From positions 2,542,001 to 2,606,000 of the forward strand of contig NZ_LT629703.1 in NCBI RefSeq assembly GCF_900103365.1: a DNA stretch of 64,000 nucleotides, written 5' to 3'. The DNA is from Afipia sp. GAS231 (GTDB lineage: Bacteria > Pseudomonadota > Alphaproteobacteria > Rhizobiales > Xanthobacteraceae). Of this stretch, positions 26,814 to 35,528 are shown in pieces. Each line of letters opens with the position of its first letter. The first letter of the stretch is position 1. The notes under the pieces were generated by a model. It ran no database searches. It saw only the letters and a list, made by a program, of their open reading frames with translations, and was not told where the DNA came from. The translations under genes and the position numbers were made by a program.

Positions 26814-27293
26814 CTACCCCACAGCCTTCATATCCAGCGGCACCGCGGCTTCGTATTTCGAATTGTGCAGCACCAGCGACGTCCGGACGTTGCGGACATG
26901 CGGCGCTGCGGTCAGGTGGGTGACGAACTCCTGAAACGTCGCCATATCAGGCGCGACGCATTTCAAAATGAAATCCACTTCGCCCGAGAGCATCCAGCAT
27001 TCCCGCACCAAGGGCTCGGCGCGGACGAACTCCTCGAACGCCCGCAGGTCGGCGTCGGCCTGGCTGGACAGATGCACCGACGCAAACACCGTGACATCGA
27101 AGCCGAGACGGCGCGGATCCAGCAAGCCGCGGTAACCGAGGATGTAGCCCTCCTCCTCCAGCGTCCGCACCCGGCGCAAGCAGGGCGGCGGCGAAATGCC
27201 GACCCGTTTGGCCAGTTCGACGTTGGTGATTCGGCCGTCGGCCTGGATTTCGGCGAGGATTTTGAGGTCGATTTCGTCAAGATTCTTCGACAC
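26814..27293 (-). CDS. Lrp/AsnC family regulator
   Basis: 159 aa from GTG 27293 (SKNLDEIDLKILAEIQADGRITNVELAKRVGIS). The helix-turn-helix is TNVELAKRVGISPPPCLRRVRTLEEEGYI; the RAM ligand domain follows (VFASVHLSSQADADLRAFEEFV, GEVDFILKCVAPDMATFQEFV). It controls amino acid metabolism genes in response to a bound amino acid. The upstream extension to 27374 is not needed. Divergent from trxB, 270 bp between the starts. Confidence 0.9.
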   Translation of the reverse strand: MSKNLDEIDLKILAEIQADGRITNVELAKRVGISPPPCLRRVRTLEEEGYILGYRGLLDPRRLGFDVTVFASVHLSSQADADLRAFEEFVRAEPLVRECWMLSGEVDFILKCVAPDMATFQEFVTHLTAAPHVRNVRTSLVLHNSKYEAAVPLDMKAVG

Positions 27294-27548
27294 GCGGGTC
27301 CGGTTCCCTGAGGCTGGCTGGGCGGGCAGGCAATAGTTGCAACACTCATAGCGCAGCCGACCCCAGATGCGCAATTTTATTGCGCGTGCAGCGCGTCATT
27401 TGGCCGAGTACCGGGGAAAAATCGCTGATTTGGATTGCAATTCTTGCATAGCTACCCAGATGTCCTAGACTTGGATTTGACACTTTTAGCGCCGCCGCGA
27501 TGCCTTTTCCGGCCGCTTCCCGCTCAAGTCCTGACCAAACTCCCTTAA

Positions 27549-28529
<981 letters not shown>

Positions 28530-28531
28530 AC

Positions 28532-29455
28532 ATGGCTCGCTCGCGAAACGGATTTACGGATATGGATTGGGACAAGCTGAAGGTGTTTCACGCCGCGGCG
28601 GAAGCGGGAAGCTTCACGCATGCCGGCGAGCAACTGGGGCTGTCGCAATCGGCGGTATCGCGACAGGTCTCGGCGCTGGAGCAGGAGCTCTCGGTGTCGC
28701 TGTTCCACCGCCATGCCCGCGGGCTCATCCTCACCGAGCAGGGCGATCTGTTGTTCCGCACCGCGCATGACGTGTTCATGCAATTGCAGGCGGCCCGCGC
28801 CAAGCTCACCGACAGCCGCGAGCGTCCGAGCGGCGACCTCAAGATCACCACGCCGCCGGCGCTCGGCATCAACTGGCTGATTCCGCGGCTCGACGAGTTC
28901 ACCGCGCTCTACCCGGACATCCGCATCACGCTGATCGTGACCGACGAGGATCTCGATCTGTCGATGCGCGAGGCCGACGTCGCGATCCGCACCCGCAAGC
29001 CGACCCAGCCCGACCTGATCCAGCGCAAGCTGTTCTCGATCGGCTTCCATGCCTATTGCTCGCCGGAATACATCAAGCGTTTCGGCACGCCGCGCACGCT
29101 CGACGATCTCGACTCGCATCGCATCATCATGCTCGGCGACGCCCAGGTGCCGCCGCACCTGCAGAACCGCGCCTGGCTGATCGACGCCGGCCGCAACGGC
29201 TCGGGTCCGCGCGAGCCGTTCTTCAAGGTCAACAACATCCTGGGGCTGGTCCGCGCCTGCCAGCAGGGGCTCGGTATCGCCGCGCTTCCGGACTATCTGG
29301 TCGAGGAAAACAACCGGCTGGTGCAGTTGTTCGGCGAAACCGACTCGATCCAGGTCGACACCTATTTCGTCTATCCGGAAGAGCTGAAGACGGTGGCGCG
29401 GGTCCAGGTGTTCCGCGATTTCGTGGTCAGCAAGGCGCAGCGCTGGCCCTCCTAA
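28532..29455 (+). CDS. LysR family transcriptional regulator
   Basis: 307 aa from ATG 28532; the alternative ATG 28562 gives MDWDKLKVFHAAAEAGSFTHAGEQLGLSQSAVSRQVSALE, the canonical LysR start. The C-terminal half is the periplasmic-binding-protein-like effector domain (GDLKITTPPALGINWLIPRLDEFTALYPDIRI). Its target is unknown; co-transcription with trxB hints at redox-linked control, but this is inference. Confidence 0.9.
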   Translation: MARSRNGFTDMDWDKLKVFHAAAEAGSFTHAGEQLGLSQSAVSRQVSALEQELSVSLFHRHARGLILTEQGDLLFRTAHDVFMQLQAARAKLTDSRERPSGDLKITTPPALGINWLIPRLDEFTALYPDIRITLIVTDEDLDLSMREADVAIRTRKPTQPDLIQRKLFSIGFHAYCSPEYIKRFGTPRTLDDLDSHRIIMLGDAQVPPHLQNRAWLIDAGRNGSGPREPFFKVNNILGLVRACQQGLGIAALPDYLVEENNRLVQLFGETDSIQVDTYFVYPEELKTVARVQVFRDFVVSKAQRWPS

Positions 29456-29547
29456 TTCGCTGATTTTACAGAGGCCCCGCTCTTCGCATGACTGACATGC
29501 GGCTCGGGCGGTTGCTGCAGGGCGCCGATGGGGATCATAGTGTCTCC

Positions 29548-29686
29548 ACGCTGAACGGCCGCGCTGCGCATATGTCCCCCTCCTCCAGTGGCGCGGAAGT
29601 TCAGTAATCCCTCTTGGAAGGTGATTGTGTCGGCCTCACGTGGCCAATGCCTTAAAGCCGGACTCTTTTGAGTCCGGCTTTTTTTT
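29548..29686 (+). ncRNA. candidate small RNA with C-rich anti-Shine-Dalgarno loop
   Basis: A hairpin CTGAAC-GG-CCGCGC / GCGCGG-AA-GTTCAG (29551-29604) carries a 26-nt loop with CCCCCTCCTCC (29576-29586), complementary to purine-rich ribosome-binding sites. A 12-bp terminator follows. A weak promoter (TTGCTG 29512-29517, TCATAG 29535-29540, 17 bp apart) would start transcription near 29548. There is no ORF here. Rhizobial trans-acting RNAs with CCUCC loops are known; identity with any of them was not tested. Confidence 0.6.
29654..29686 (+). terminator. strong Rho-independent terminator
   Basis: Perfect 12-bp stem (AAAGCCGGACTC at 29654-29665, GAGTCCGGCTTT at 29670-29681) with a TTTT loop, running into a T-tract. 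It ends the candidate small RNA and any read-through from trxB-lysR. Confidence 0.9.
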
Positions 29687-29899
29687 GTGAGTCAGCTTCG
29701 ATAGCGCGCCAAACCTGGGGCCGCACTGGGGCCGCAGCCGTCGAAAGGACGGCGTCGCTTCCGCTCGCCTATGACGAACGGACGTTCGCATTGGTCGGCT
29801 GCTTTCGTCCCGAGGTCATGTTCCGTGCGGATTGACATGCCACGCGGCGCGCCGCATCATCCGCAAATGATCACGAATTCGTGCGCATCGCTGTCGTCG

Positions 29900-29923
29900 A
29901 AAAAAGGTCCCCTTCCGGGGACC
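29900..29923 (-). terminator. possible minus-strand terminator hairpin
   Basis: GGTCCCC-TTCC-GGGGACC (29906-29923) with six A residues on its left (29900-29905), so on the minus strand the hairpin is followed by six T. No gene for it to end is visible on that strand. It may instead be part of the dapA leader structure. Confidence 0.45.
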
Positions 29924-29966
29924 CGAGATCGACGCGCGCCATAATCTCTTCGCCTGCCCGATCCCG

Positions 29967-29996
29967 AAAACCCCGCCGCGAGGTCGGGGTTTTTTT
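29967..29996 (+). terminator. Rho-independent terminator 45 bp upstream of dapA
   Basis: AAAACCCCGCC (29967-29977), a GCGA tetraloop, then GG and CGGGGTTTT with a T7 run (29990-29996). It lies between the 29.6 kb small RNA and dapA, so either it ends a further small transcript or it attenuates dapA. The tiny ORF at 29771-29836 (22 codons with one Trp and one His) could be a leader peptide, but this is weak. Confidence 0.7.
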
Positions 29997-30040
29997 ATTG
30001 GTCCCGTCTCCGGCTCTTCAAGCCCCAAGGAGATGGAACG

Positions 30041-30973
30041 ATGACCGACCAACCAACACCCGATCTGCAAAGCCGGCTGCAAGGTCTGTGGCTGCCCCTC
30101 GTGACGCCGTTTCGGAACGGCGAACTCGACGAGCCCAGCCTGCGACGGCTTGTCCGGCACTATGCACACGGCCCGATCGACGGGCTGATCCTTGCCGCCA
30201 CATCGGGCGAAGGCATGTCGCTCGGCGCGCTCGAACTCGAGCGGCTGGTGGCGGTGACGCACGAGGAAATATCCGGCAGCGGACGCAGCCTGCCGATCTG
30301 TCTCGGCCTGTCCGGCGCCAGCACCGCAAAGATGCTGGACACGCTGGACGAGACCGCGGTCTGGCCGATCGACGGCTATCTGATCGCGAGCCCCTATTAC
30401 ACACGGCCATCGCAGCGCGGCATCGTGCAGCATTTCGAGGCGCTGGCCGATCACGCCTCCTGGCCGATCGTGCTCTACAACATTCCCTATCGCACCGCGG
30501 TCAATCTCACCAACGAGACGCTGCTCGAACTCGCCGACCATCGAAACATCGTCGGCATCAAGGATTGCAGCAGCGACCGCGCCCAGTCGATCGACTTCCT
30601 CAGGCGACGGCCGGCCGGCTTCCGCGTGCTGACCGGTGAGGACGCGCAGTATCATGAGGCGCTCGGCGACGGCGCCGACGGCGGTATTCTGTTGTCCGCG
30701 CATCTGGAAACCGAGGCGTTCGCCTCGGTGCACACGCTGATGAAGCAAGGCGACCGCGACGGCGCGCTGGCGTGCTGGGAGGATATTTCGGAATTGACGC
30801 GGCTGTTGTTCGCCGAGCCGAGCCCGGCGCCAGCGAAGTACTGGCTGGCGCACCATGGCCTGATCGACAGTGCCGAGGTTCGGTTACCGATGGTCGAGGT
30901 CAGCGAACAACTCGCGGCCCGGCTCGATGCCGACATCGTGCGGCGCAGGCCGCCGCTGTTACGGCGGGCCTGA
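30041..30973 (+). CDS. dapA: 4-hydroxy-tetrahydrodipicolinate synthase family protein
   Basis: 310 aa, TIM-barrel aldolase of the DapA/NAL superfamily. LVTPFRNGELD and GLILAATSGEGMSL open it; the tyrosine is in VLYNIPYRTAVN and the Schiff-base lysine in GIKDCSSD. TSGE where DapA often has GTTGE, and the longer N-terminus, leave room for a paralogue (a sugar-acid or dihydropicolinate aldolase). AAGGAG ribosome site upstream of ATG 30041. It stands alone and is preceded by a terminator-like leader. Confidence 0.82.
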   Translation: MTDQPTPDLQSRLQGLWLPLVTPFRNGELDEPSLRRLVRHYAHGPIDGLILAATSGEGMSLGALELERLVAVTHEEISGSGRSLPICLGLSGASTAKMLDTLDETAVWPIDGYLIASPYYTRPSQRGIVQHFEALADHASWPIVLYNIPYRTAVNLTNETLLELADHRNIVGIKDCSSDRAQSIDFLRRRPAGFRVLTGEDAQYHEALGDGADGGILLSAHLETEAFASVHTLMKQGDRDGALACWEDISELTRLLFAEPSPAPAKYWLAHHGLIDSAEVRLPMVEVSEQLAARLDADIVRRRPPLLRRA

Positions 30974-31026
30974 CTTGCGCCGTTGCGCTCCCTCTCTCCA
31001 GATATGGCGAGAGGGAGAATGGCGTG

Positions 31027-31167
31027 TCAGCTAATCAACAGCCGATAGGTCATGACCGGCGCGAAGCCGAGCAGCATCGCCCAGACGGCAAACGATGACA
31101 CCAGGAGAACGTCGTGCATTCTCTGGGCCTGCTCGCAAACCGGATATTTCTTGTTGTCGCTGGACAT
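31027..31167 (-). CDS. 46-aa single-span membrane protein
   Basis: MSSDNKKYPVCEQAQRMHDV is followed by a hydrophobic stretch (LLVSSFAVWAMLLGFAPVMTYRLLIS). I chose ATG 31167 because a GGGGGG purine tract lies 5-10 nt upstream. One transmembrane helix, short cytosolic N-terminus with one cysteine. No family recognised. It lies between dapA and an even smaller membrane ORF on the other strand. Confidence 0.55.
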   Translation of the reverse strand: MSSDNKKYPVCEQAQRMHDVLLVSSFAVWAMLLGFAPVMTYRLLIS

Positions 31168-31478
31168 TGGAATCCCCCCGTTTTTTCTTGAGGAAATATC
31201 CATACGCATAAAATTTTAAAGTTGCGGGCGAAGCGTCGCTCGACTTTGAAGTTTTGTGGTCACGATGCGTTAACCACCCCGCGCCGGTCGAATGGCGCGC
31301 GACCAGGCTGCGCGCCTCGCCTGATCCATCCATCATATGGCGGTGTCGATCGTATCAGTCCCGCCACGGTGGTTAATCCGCGGTAGCACCTGCGGTCAAA
31401 TGCGAGCGAAAACGCGACCGGGTTCTTAAAACCAAGCGCGTATCACTATCCCCGCAACAACAAACGCGGGGGCGCGTC

Positions 31479-31616
31479 GTGAACTTCGAAAACAACAACA
31501 CCATCCCTGAGCAACAGGGCTTTACGACCGCGGATATCCTGTGGGCGGTCGGCATCTGGTCGGTGATCCTGACCCTGTCGCCGGTTGTGGTGTTTTACGT
31601 GCTGATGGTGGCGTAG
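31479..31616 (+). CDS. 45-aa single-span membrane protein
   Basis: From GTG 31479: a polar N-terminus rich in Asn and Gln (NFENNNTIPEQQGFTTADI) then a helix (LWAVGIWSVILTLSPVVVFYVLMVA) ending at the TAG. A CGCGGGGG tract precedes the start. GC3 is moderate. It is too short for the usual ORF thresholds. It is real if homologues exist; function unknown. Confidence 0.5.
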   Translation: MNFENNNTIPEQQGFTTADILWAVGIWSVILTLSPVVVFYVLMVA

Positions 31617-31643
31617 GGCCACGACAGCTTCCGCCAGCCTGTT

Positions 31644-31764
31644 CCGTCATTGCGAGCCACCGGGTCGTGCGAATGCGCGCCCGATGACAGGCTCCGCGAA
31701 GCAATCCATACCTCAGCACGCTGGGGCATGGATTGCTTCGTCGCTTGCGCTCCTCGCAATGACG
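31644..31764. repeat. inverted-repeat element family R2, copy 3
   Basis: Same outer (CGTCATTGCGAG/CTCGCAATGACG) and inner (GAAGCAATCCAT/ATGGATTGCTTCG) arms as copies 1 and 2, with a 35-nt insert in the left half. It sits between the tiny membrane ORF and the 3' end of parA. Confidence 0.85.
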
Positions 31765-31839
31765 ACGACAATTCCTCGCACACAAAAGAAAAACGCGCGG
31801 AGCCCGCGCGTCTTTTGAAGTCCAAACCAGACGGCGTTG

Positions 31840-32520
31840 TTACGCCGCCTGCTTGTGCATGGCGCCCGATGCCGACGCCGATCCGCGGATCGCCTTGATC
31901 GAACGTTCGATCGCAGCCCACAGCCGGGTAATCTCGGCGGCAGCGCGGCCTTCCGCGTAATATTCGCGGGCGCCTTCGCCCTGGCTCAACGCCATCAGCA
32001 AATCGGCACGGTTGGTGATCTGACCGCTCCACACCGGCGCACGGAACTTGATCAGCGCTTCACGGGCGATGGCGACGATGCGGCTTTCGGCGCCGTCACG
32101 TTCGGCAGGCGCGCCGTTGATCACGACCGCATAGGGCTTGCGCGCCGAGCGGCAGGTCGAAATGGTTTCCTGCACCGCGTTGACGTCGAACACGCCGGGC
32201 CGCGCCGGAATGATCACCATCGTCGCATTGCGGATGGCGTCGTCGACCACGGCCGACAGGTTAGGCGGGGTGTCGATGAACACCCATTCGACTCCGTCAC
32301 GCTTGGCCGCTGCAATGATGCCGCTGACGGAATTTACCGCAGCCTTGATCGGCGGTTCGTTGGTGCCGCGCAATTTGTGCCAGAGAGTTAGCGACCCCTG
32401 CGGATCGGCGTCGATCAACAGAATGGGCTTCGTTGCCTTGTGAACATGGGCAGCGAGGTGAGCAGCCAGGGTACTCTTTCCCGAGCCCCCCTTACGCGAA
32501 GCGAAAACTATGACGTTCAT
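31840..32520 (-). CDS. orphan ParA/MinD-like ATPase
   Basis: 226 aa. The deviant Walker A is KGGSGKST at residues 10-17 (VIVFASRKGGSGKST), Walker A' LLIDADPQGSLTLWH, and switch VFIDTPP. No ParB-like gene or parS-like repeats are visible nearby, so it is not the chromosome partition pair. Small stand-alone ParA proteins position protein clusters or other cargo. The C-terminus (EITRLWAAIERSIKAIRG) is a helical tail. R2 repeat just downstream. Confidence 0.88.
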   Translation of the reverse strand: MNVIVFASRKGGSGKSTLAAHLAAHVHKATKPILLIDADPQGSLTLWHKLRGTNEPPIKAAVNSVSGIIAAAKRDGVEWVFIDTPPNLSAVVDDAIRNATMVIIPARPGVFDVNAVQETISTCRSARKPYAVVINGAPAERDGAESRIVAIAREALIKFRAPVWSGQITNRADLLMALSQGEGAREYYAEGRAAAEITRLWAAIERSIKAIRGSASASGAMHKQAA

Positions 32521-32702
32521 ACCTTGGCCTCCAGATTGACCCCAGGAGACGAAAATGAATCAGCGCGCTGATTCGTTAAAGAAAAATTTGCAGCCCGCCG
32601 CGATGAAGCCACTGATTTGCCAACAAGGCTGCTTTTTGAGTCACACCATGCGGTGCGGTGCGATACAACCAGAAGGGGAGCCGCCAGAACGGCTTGATCC
32701 CG

Positions 32703-33035
32703 TCATTGGGTGGTTTTTGGCGTGGTTTTTGGCATGGTTTTCCGGCGCTGGCGTTCGATCCACTTGCGTTCGATCCAGCCGAGCATCCGCGCCATCGGCC
32801 CCTGCAGGACAGGCACGTCCTGTGCGAACAAAAGGAGTCCGAGCGGCAGCATCCAGAGCCCGACCACCGGCAGGAAGCTGAAGATGCCGCCGAGGATCAG
32901 CAGGATGGCGAGCGGAATCCTGGGGTAGCGCGACGACGGCCGGCGCAGCCAGGCGACGAACTTCGCCGGCCGCGGCGGCAGCTTGGCTTCGAACCAGGCG
33001 AAATGCCGGTCGAGTTCTTCCTGGTGATTGATCAA
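32703..33035 (-). CDS. small membrane protein, unknown function
   Basis: 110 aa with two closely spaced hydrophobic segments (IPLAILLILGGIFSFLPVVG and WMLPLGLLLFAQDVPVLQG) between a charged N-terminal helix (HFAWFEAKLPPRPAKFVAWLRRP) and a basic C-terminal tail with a short KTT repeat. A conserved-looking hairpin membrane protein; I do not recognise the family. AGGAGAGG ribosome site upstream of ATG 33035. Separate from its neighbours. Confidence 0.75.
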   Translation of the reverse strand: MINHQEELDRHFAWFEAKLPPRPAKFVAWLRRPSSRYPRIPLAILLILGGIFSFLPVVGLWMLPLGLLLFAQDVPVLQGPMARMLGWIERKWIERQRRKTMPKTTPKTTQ

Positions 33036-33107
33036 GTGAACCTCTCCTGTGTTTCAGGAGATGTTCATCGGTCACAGCCCCGCAAGGCGTCGGTCTGTCG
33101 CACCATG

Positions 33108-33187
33108 GCGTTTTCAAGCGAAGCATGCCCCCGGACTTGATCCGGGGGTGGACGCCGGTTCGCCCAAAGAAAACGCGTCAAAACAAA
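33108..33187. repeat. dispersed repeat family R1, copy 3
   Basis: GCGTTTTCAAGCGAAGCATGCCC, hairpin CCCCCGGA/TCCGGGGG, GGTTCGC, GAAAACGCGTCAAAA. A second hairpin follows at about 33194-33225 (GAGCCCGGTT...AACCGGGCTC), just past the 3' end of the next minus-strand gene, where it may serve as its terminator. Confidence 0.88.
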
Positions 33188-33252
33188 AGAGTAGAGCCCG
33201 GTTTGATTCAATCAGAACCGGGCTCCAGGGGGCTTGAAACCGCGCGCCGCGA

Positions 33253-33660
33253 TCAGGTCGCGGCGGGCTTTTTCGCCGGCCTGGTTGAAGGTTTGGTCGA
33301 AGGCTTGGTCGAAGGTTTGGTCGAAGACTTCTTGGCCGCCGGCTTGCGCGCCTTGCTGGTGACCGGCTTGCGGGCCACAGGCCTGATGCTGGTGGGCTCG
33401 CCTGCGGCGGCGCTCGGCTCGGGATCCGGCCTGAACTGCGCGCGGCAGGCCGGCGAGAGCTGGGACTTGTTGCGGGCCATGCAGGCCGTCACCCGCGCGA
33501 CATCAGGGATATCCGAACTGCAGAGCCGGAACGCATCGCCGGTACAGGCTTGCTCCTGCTCGGGGGTATAGGCTTGGCCGGCGCTGGACCACATCGCAAC
33601 CGGGAGCGCCGTCGCCAGCATCAATCCAAACCCGAAATTCCTGATCCGGAAAAAAGTCAT
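33253..33660 (-). CDS. exported Cys-motif protein with Lys/Thr/Pro-rich repeat tail
   Basis: 135 aa from ATG 33660, with a GGGGGGAAG site just upstream. Signal peptide to about SSAGQAYT. The core ACTGDAFRLCSSDIPDVARVTACMARNKSQLSPACRAQF has four cysteines in the spacing of the small cysteine-rich repeat family. The C-terminal 50 residues are basic and low-complexity (STKP tetrapeptides, KKPAAT), coded by 12-bp tandem repeats. Probably periplasmic and perhaps surface-binding. The upstream frame to 33750 is not used. Confidence 0.8.
   Translation of the reverse strand: MTFFRIRNFGFGLMLATALPVAMWSSAGQAYTPEQEQACTGDAFRLCSSDIPDVARVTACMARNKSQLSPACRAQFRPDPEPSAAAGEPTSIRPVARKPVTSKARKPAAKKSSTKPSTKPSTKPSTRPAKKPAAT
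33281..33328. repeat. four 12-bp tandem repeats inside the coding tail
   Basis: Units of the form TTGGTCGAAGGT (on the plus strand), four in a row with one to three changes, encoding the STKP repeats of the Lys-rich tail. Copy number may vary between strains by slippage. Confidence 0.85.
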
Positions 33661-33812
33661 CTTCCCCCCACGGCAATGATTAAGGCAATGATTCCCGGAA
33701 TTGTGGGTGAACCGCCGGACCTTGGCAAGCAGGGGTAGGCAACACGCCACAGCACAAGTGTCGCGTTAGGTCGTCAGCTAGTGGGAAAGGCAACGGGGCC
33801 GGATGCCACGGG

Positions 33813-33889
33813 TGGTACAGTTGGGTGGGCTCGAACCACCGACCTCCTGTTCCACAGACAGGCGCTCTAACCAACTGAGCTACAACTGC
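33813..33889 (-). tRNA. tRNA-His (GTG), alphaproteobacterial type
   Basis: Cloverleaf reads from 33889 down: acceptor GCAGTTG pairs with CAACTGT (final pair G1-U72), D-arm AGCTCAGTTGGTTAGAGCG, anticodon stem CCTGT-CTGTGGA-ACAGG with anticodon GTG, and T-arm GGTGG-TTCGAGC-CCACC. Discriminator is A73 with encoded CCA. The base before position 1 is T, so no G-1 is encoded. This matches the alphaproteobacterial tRNA-His class that lacks G-1 and C73. Confidence 0.95.
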
Positions 33890-34088
33890 ATCCTTTGCGC
33901 GGTCCCTCAAAAAAGGGGGGGCGCGAATTCCGCGGAAACTAGGTGCAACGCACCGCTTTGGCAAGGCCGCGGAGCCACCGATTATGGTCGTTTGGAAGGC
34001 TATCCGCGTTCACGTGCAGAACAGGTAAACCGGCCAAGAGCCCGCCAAAATCGTCCCAAGGCGCAATTAAGACGGCCATCAAGGCAGC

Positions 34089-34118
34089 AAAAAGCCCGGG
34101 CAACCGGCCCGGGCCTTT
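34089..34118 (-). terminator. terminator of the downstream phasin gene
   Basis: GC-rich hairpin (AAAGCCCGGG / CCCGGGCCTTT, 34091-34118), with T-rich sequence after it on the minus strand (CTTTTTG). It lies 21 bp past the phasin stop at 34139. Confidence 0.8.
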
Positions 34119-34138
34119 CTTGATTCAAGCCCGATGGA

Positions 34139-34582
34139 TCAGGCGGCCGGCTTGTAGAGCTTCGAGGCCGAGGCCTTGATCGGCTCGACGGTCTCGGTGG
34201 CGACCTTCTGGCCGAGCTCGGTGAGCTCCTTGGCCTGGGCTGCGAGCGTCTCGAACTGCTTCTTGGCGTGCGAGGTCCACAGCTCCATCGCGGCGGCCGG
34301 GGTCTTCACGCCGAACAGTTCCTGGGCGAAATCGAGCGAGGTCGAGGTGTTGGCCTTGAAGAACTCGACCAACTTGGCCGAGTACTCGCTGGCACCCTTG
34401 CTGGCGGTGGTGAATACCGCCTCGATGGTGCCGTTATGGGTCTCGGCGGCATCCTTGAACTTGGCGTAGTTGTCGCGGGCCTGCGAAACGCCCTTTTCGG
34501 CGAACGCGCGCATCTGCTCGGGGACTTCGAAGGGAATGATGGAGGCGGAGAACGGATCGGTGGAAGTGGTCACGGCATGCAT
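34139..34582 (-). CDS. phasin family protein, copy 1
   Basis: 147 aa. PFSASIIPFEVPEQMRAFAEKGVSQARDNYAKFKDAAETHNGTIEAVF and the later LDFAQELFGVKTPAAAMELWTSHAKKQFETLAAQAKELTELGQKVA match the phasin_2 pattern: helical, low-aromatic proteins that coat PHA granules. It has an Ala/Lys-rich C-terminus and no signal peptide. The second phasin lies upstream on the same strand, 253 bp away, and the gap carries TGC-rich sequence. Confidence 0.92.
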   Translation of the reverse strand: MHAVTTSTDPFSASIIPFEVPEQMRAFAEKGVSQARDNYAKFKDAAETHNGTIEAVFTTASKGASEYSAKLVEFFKANTSTSLDFAQELFGVKTPAAAMELWTSHAKKQFETLAAQAKELTELGQKVATETVEPIKASASKLYKPAA

Positions 34583-34835
34583 CCTTCACAATGGGGTTTA
34601 AACGAGTTTCTCCCTCGCGGTCGGCCGGCACGCTGCCTGATACCGAAGGGAGCACGTACACAAACTCACGGAAGCGCCCATCCACGGGCCTGCCTAACTA
34701 GCACCCATATCATGTCAAATTTGTGCAACGCAACGCGATTTCTGGTGCAATGCCACATATGTGACGCGGTCAGGATGCAAGTTCCCGCCCGGCGACCCAA
34801 CGGTTGTATGGGCCTCCGGGCAGCTCGGGTGCGGC

Positions 34836-35210
34836 TCAGGTTTTGGGCGTCGCCGCGTCCATCGCGGCCTTGCTGACGATCTGGCCCATTTCGCTGGCCT
34901 GCTGCGCCAGCGACCGCATCTGGCCCTGCACATATTCGCTGTGCAGACGCATCACCTCGGTCAAATCCTTGGCCTTCAGCAGCGACTGCGCATATTCGAG
35001 CGAGGCCTGCACGTTCTGTTCGGCATAGGCGACCGCCTTGGCGCCGATGTCCTTGGCGCCGGCGCGAACCGTGGCGCCGCGCTCCTCGATCGAGCCTGCG
35101 GCCGTCTGCGCGGAGGCCACGAATTTCTCCAGCGTCTTGCGGGCCTGATCGAAGCTCGCTTCCGCCATCGCTCGCATGTCCTTCGAAATCTCGAAACGAT
35201 CGTCGCTCAT
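34836..35210 (-). CDS. phasin family protein, copy 2
   Basis: 124 aa. FEISKDMRAMAEASFDQARKTLEKFVASAQTAAGSIEERG and NVQASLEYAQSLLKAKDLTEVMRLHSEYVQGQMRSLAQQASEMGQIV are a phasin_2 helix bundle. It is shorter than copy 1 and not a recent duplicate. It coats polyhydroxybutyrate granules. No pha synthesis gene is in the window. The 318 bp between its start and the sensor kinase is GC-rich with no gene that I can support. Confidence 0.92.
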   Translation of the reverse strand: MSDDRFEISKDMRAMAEASFDQARKTLEKFVASAQTAAGSIEERGATVRAGAKDIGAKAVAYAEQNVQASLEYAQSLLKAKDLTEVMRLHSEYVQGQMRSLAQQASEMGQIVSKAAMDAATPKT

Positions 35211-35528
35211 GCTCCACTCCTGATGTGTTGGCCAAGGAATAGCTAGGGACTACCTGGATATCGCCGAACGGCCTCGCCGGTATGACGCGGGTCCAAAGGT
35301 TCCGCATCGTGGACCTCTGGCGGCCGTCTGCAACAGCCCAACGCCGCTGATGGCTCTAGGTTCAGCAGGACCGGGTTCGACCCGCCGGGTTAAGGTTATC
35401 CCGGCTTTGGCCCCCGCAGGCCGGGTCCGGCCGTGGACCTGCCGCTCCCCGCTTGCGATACTAGCGATCTTTTAAGGCTGTCAGCATTTGGCGGCCGATT
35501 CCAAGGCCCGGACGGTCCAATAGTTGCG

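Noticed and set aside
29548-29686. tmRNA, 6S or signal recognition particle RNA
   Set aside because: There is no CCA-ended tRNA domain, no long 6S-type hairpin with central bubble, and no SRP loop motif. The element fits a trans-acting sRNA better.
31840-32520. Chromosome partition parAB locus or an origin region
   Set aside because: No parB, no parS-like repeats, no dnaA-type boxes or rRNA genes nearby; the ParA is an orphan.
33281-33328. CRISPR array
   Set aside because: The 12-bp units are adjacent with no spacers and lie in frame inside a coding tail. I saw no CRISPR-like repeat-spacer pattern anywhere in the window.
35433-35528. GTG start for the sensor kinase, 32 codons upstream
   Set aside because: GC3 is near 50% in this stretch against a much higher body value, and there is no clear ribosome site.
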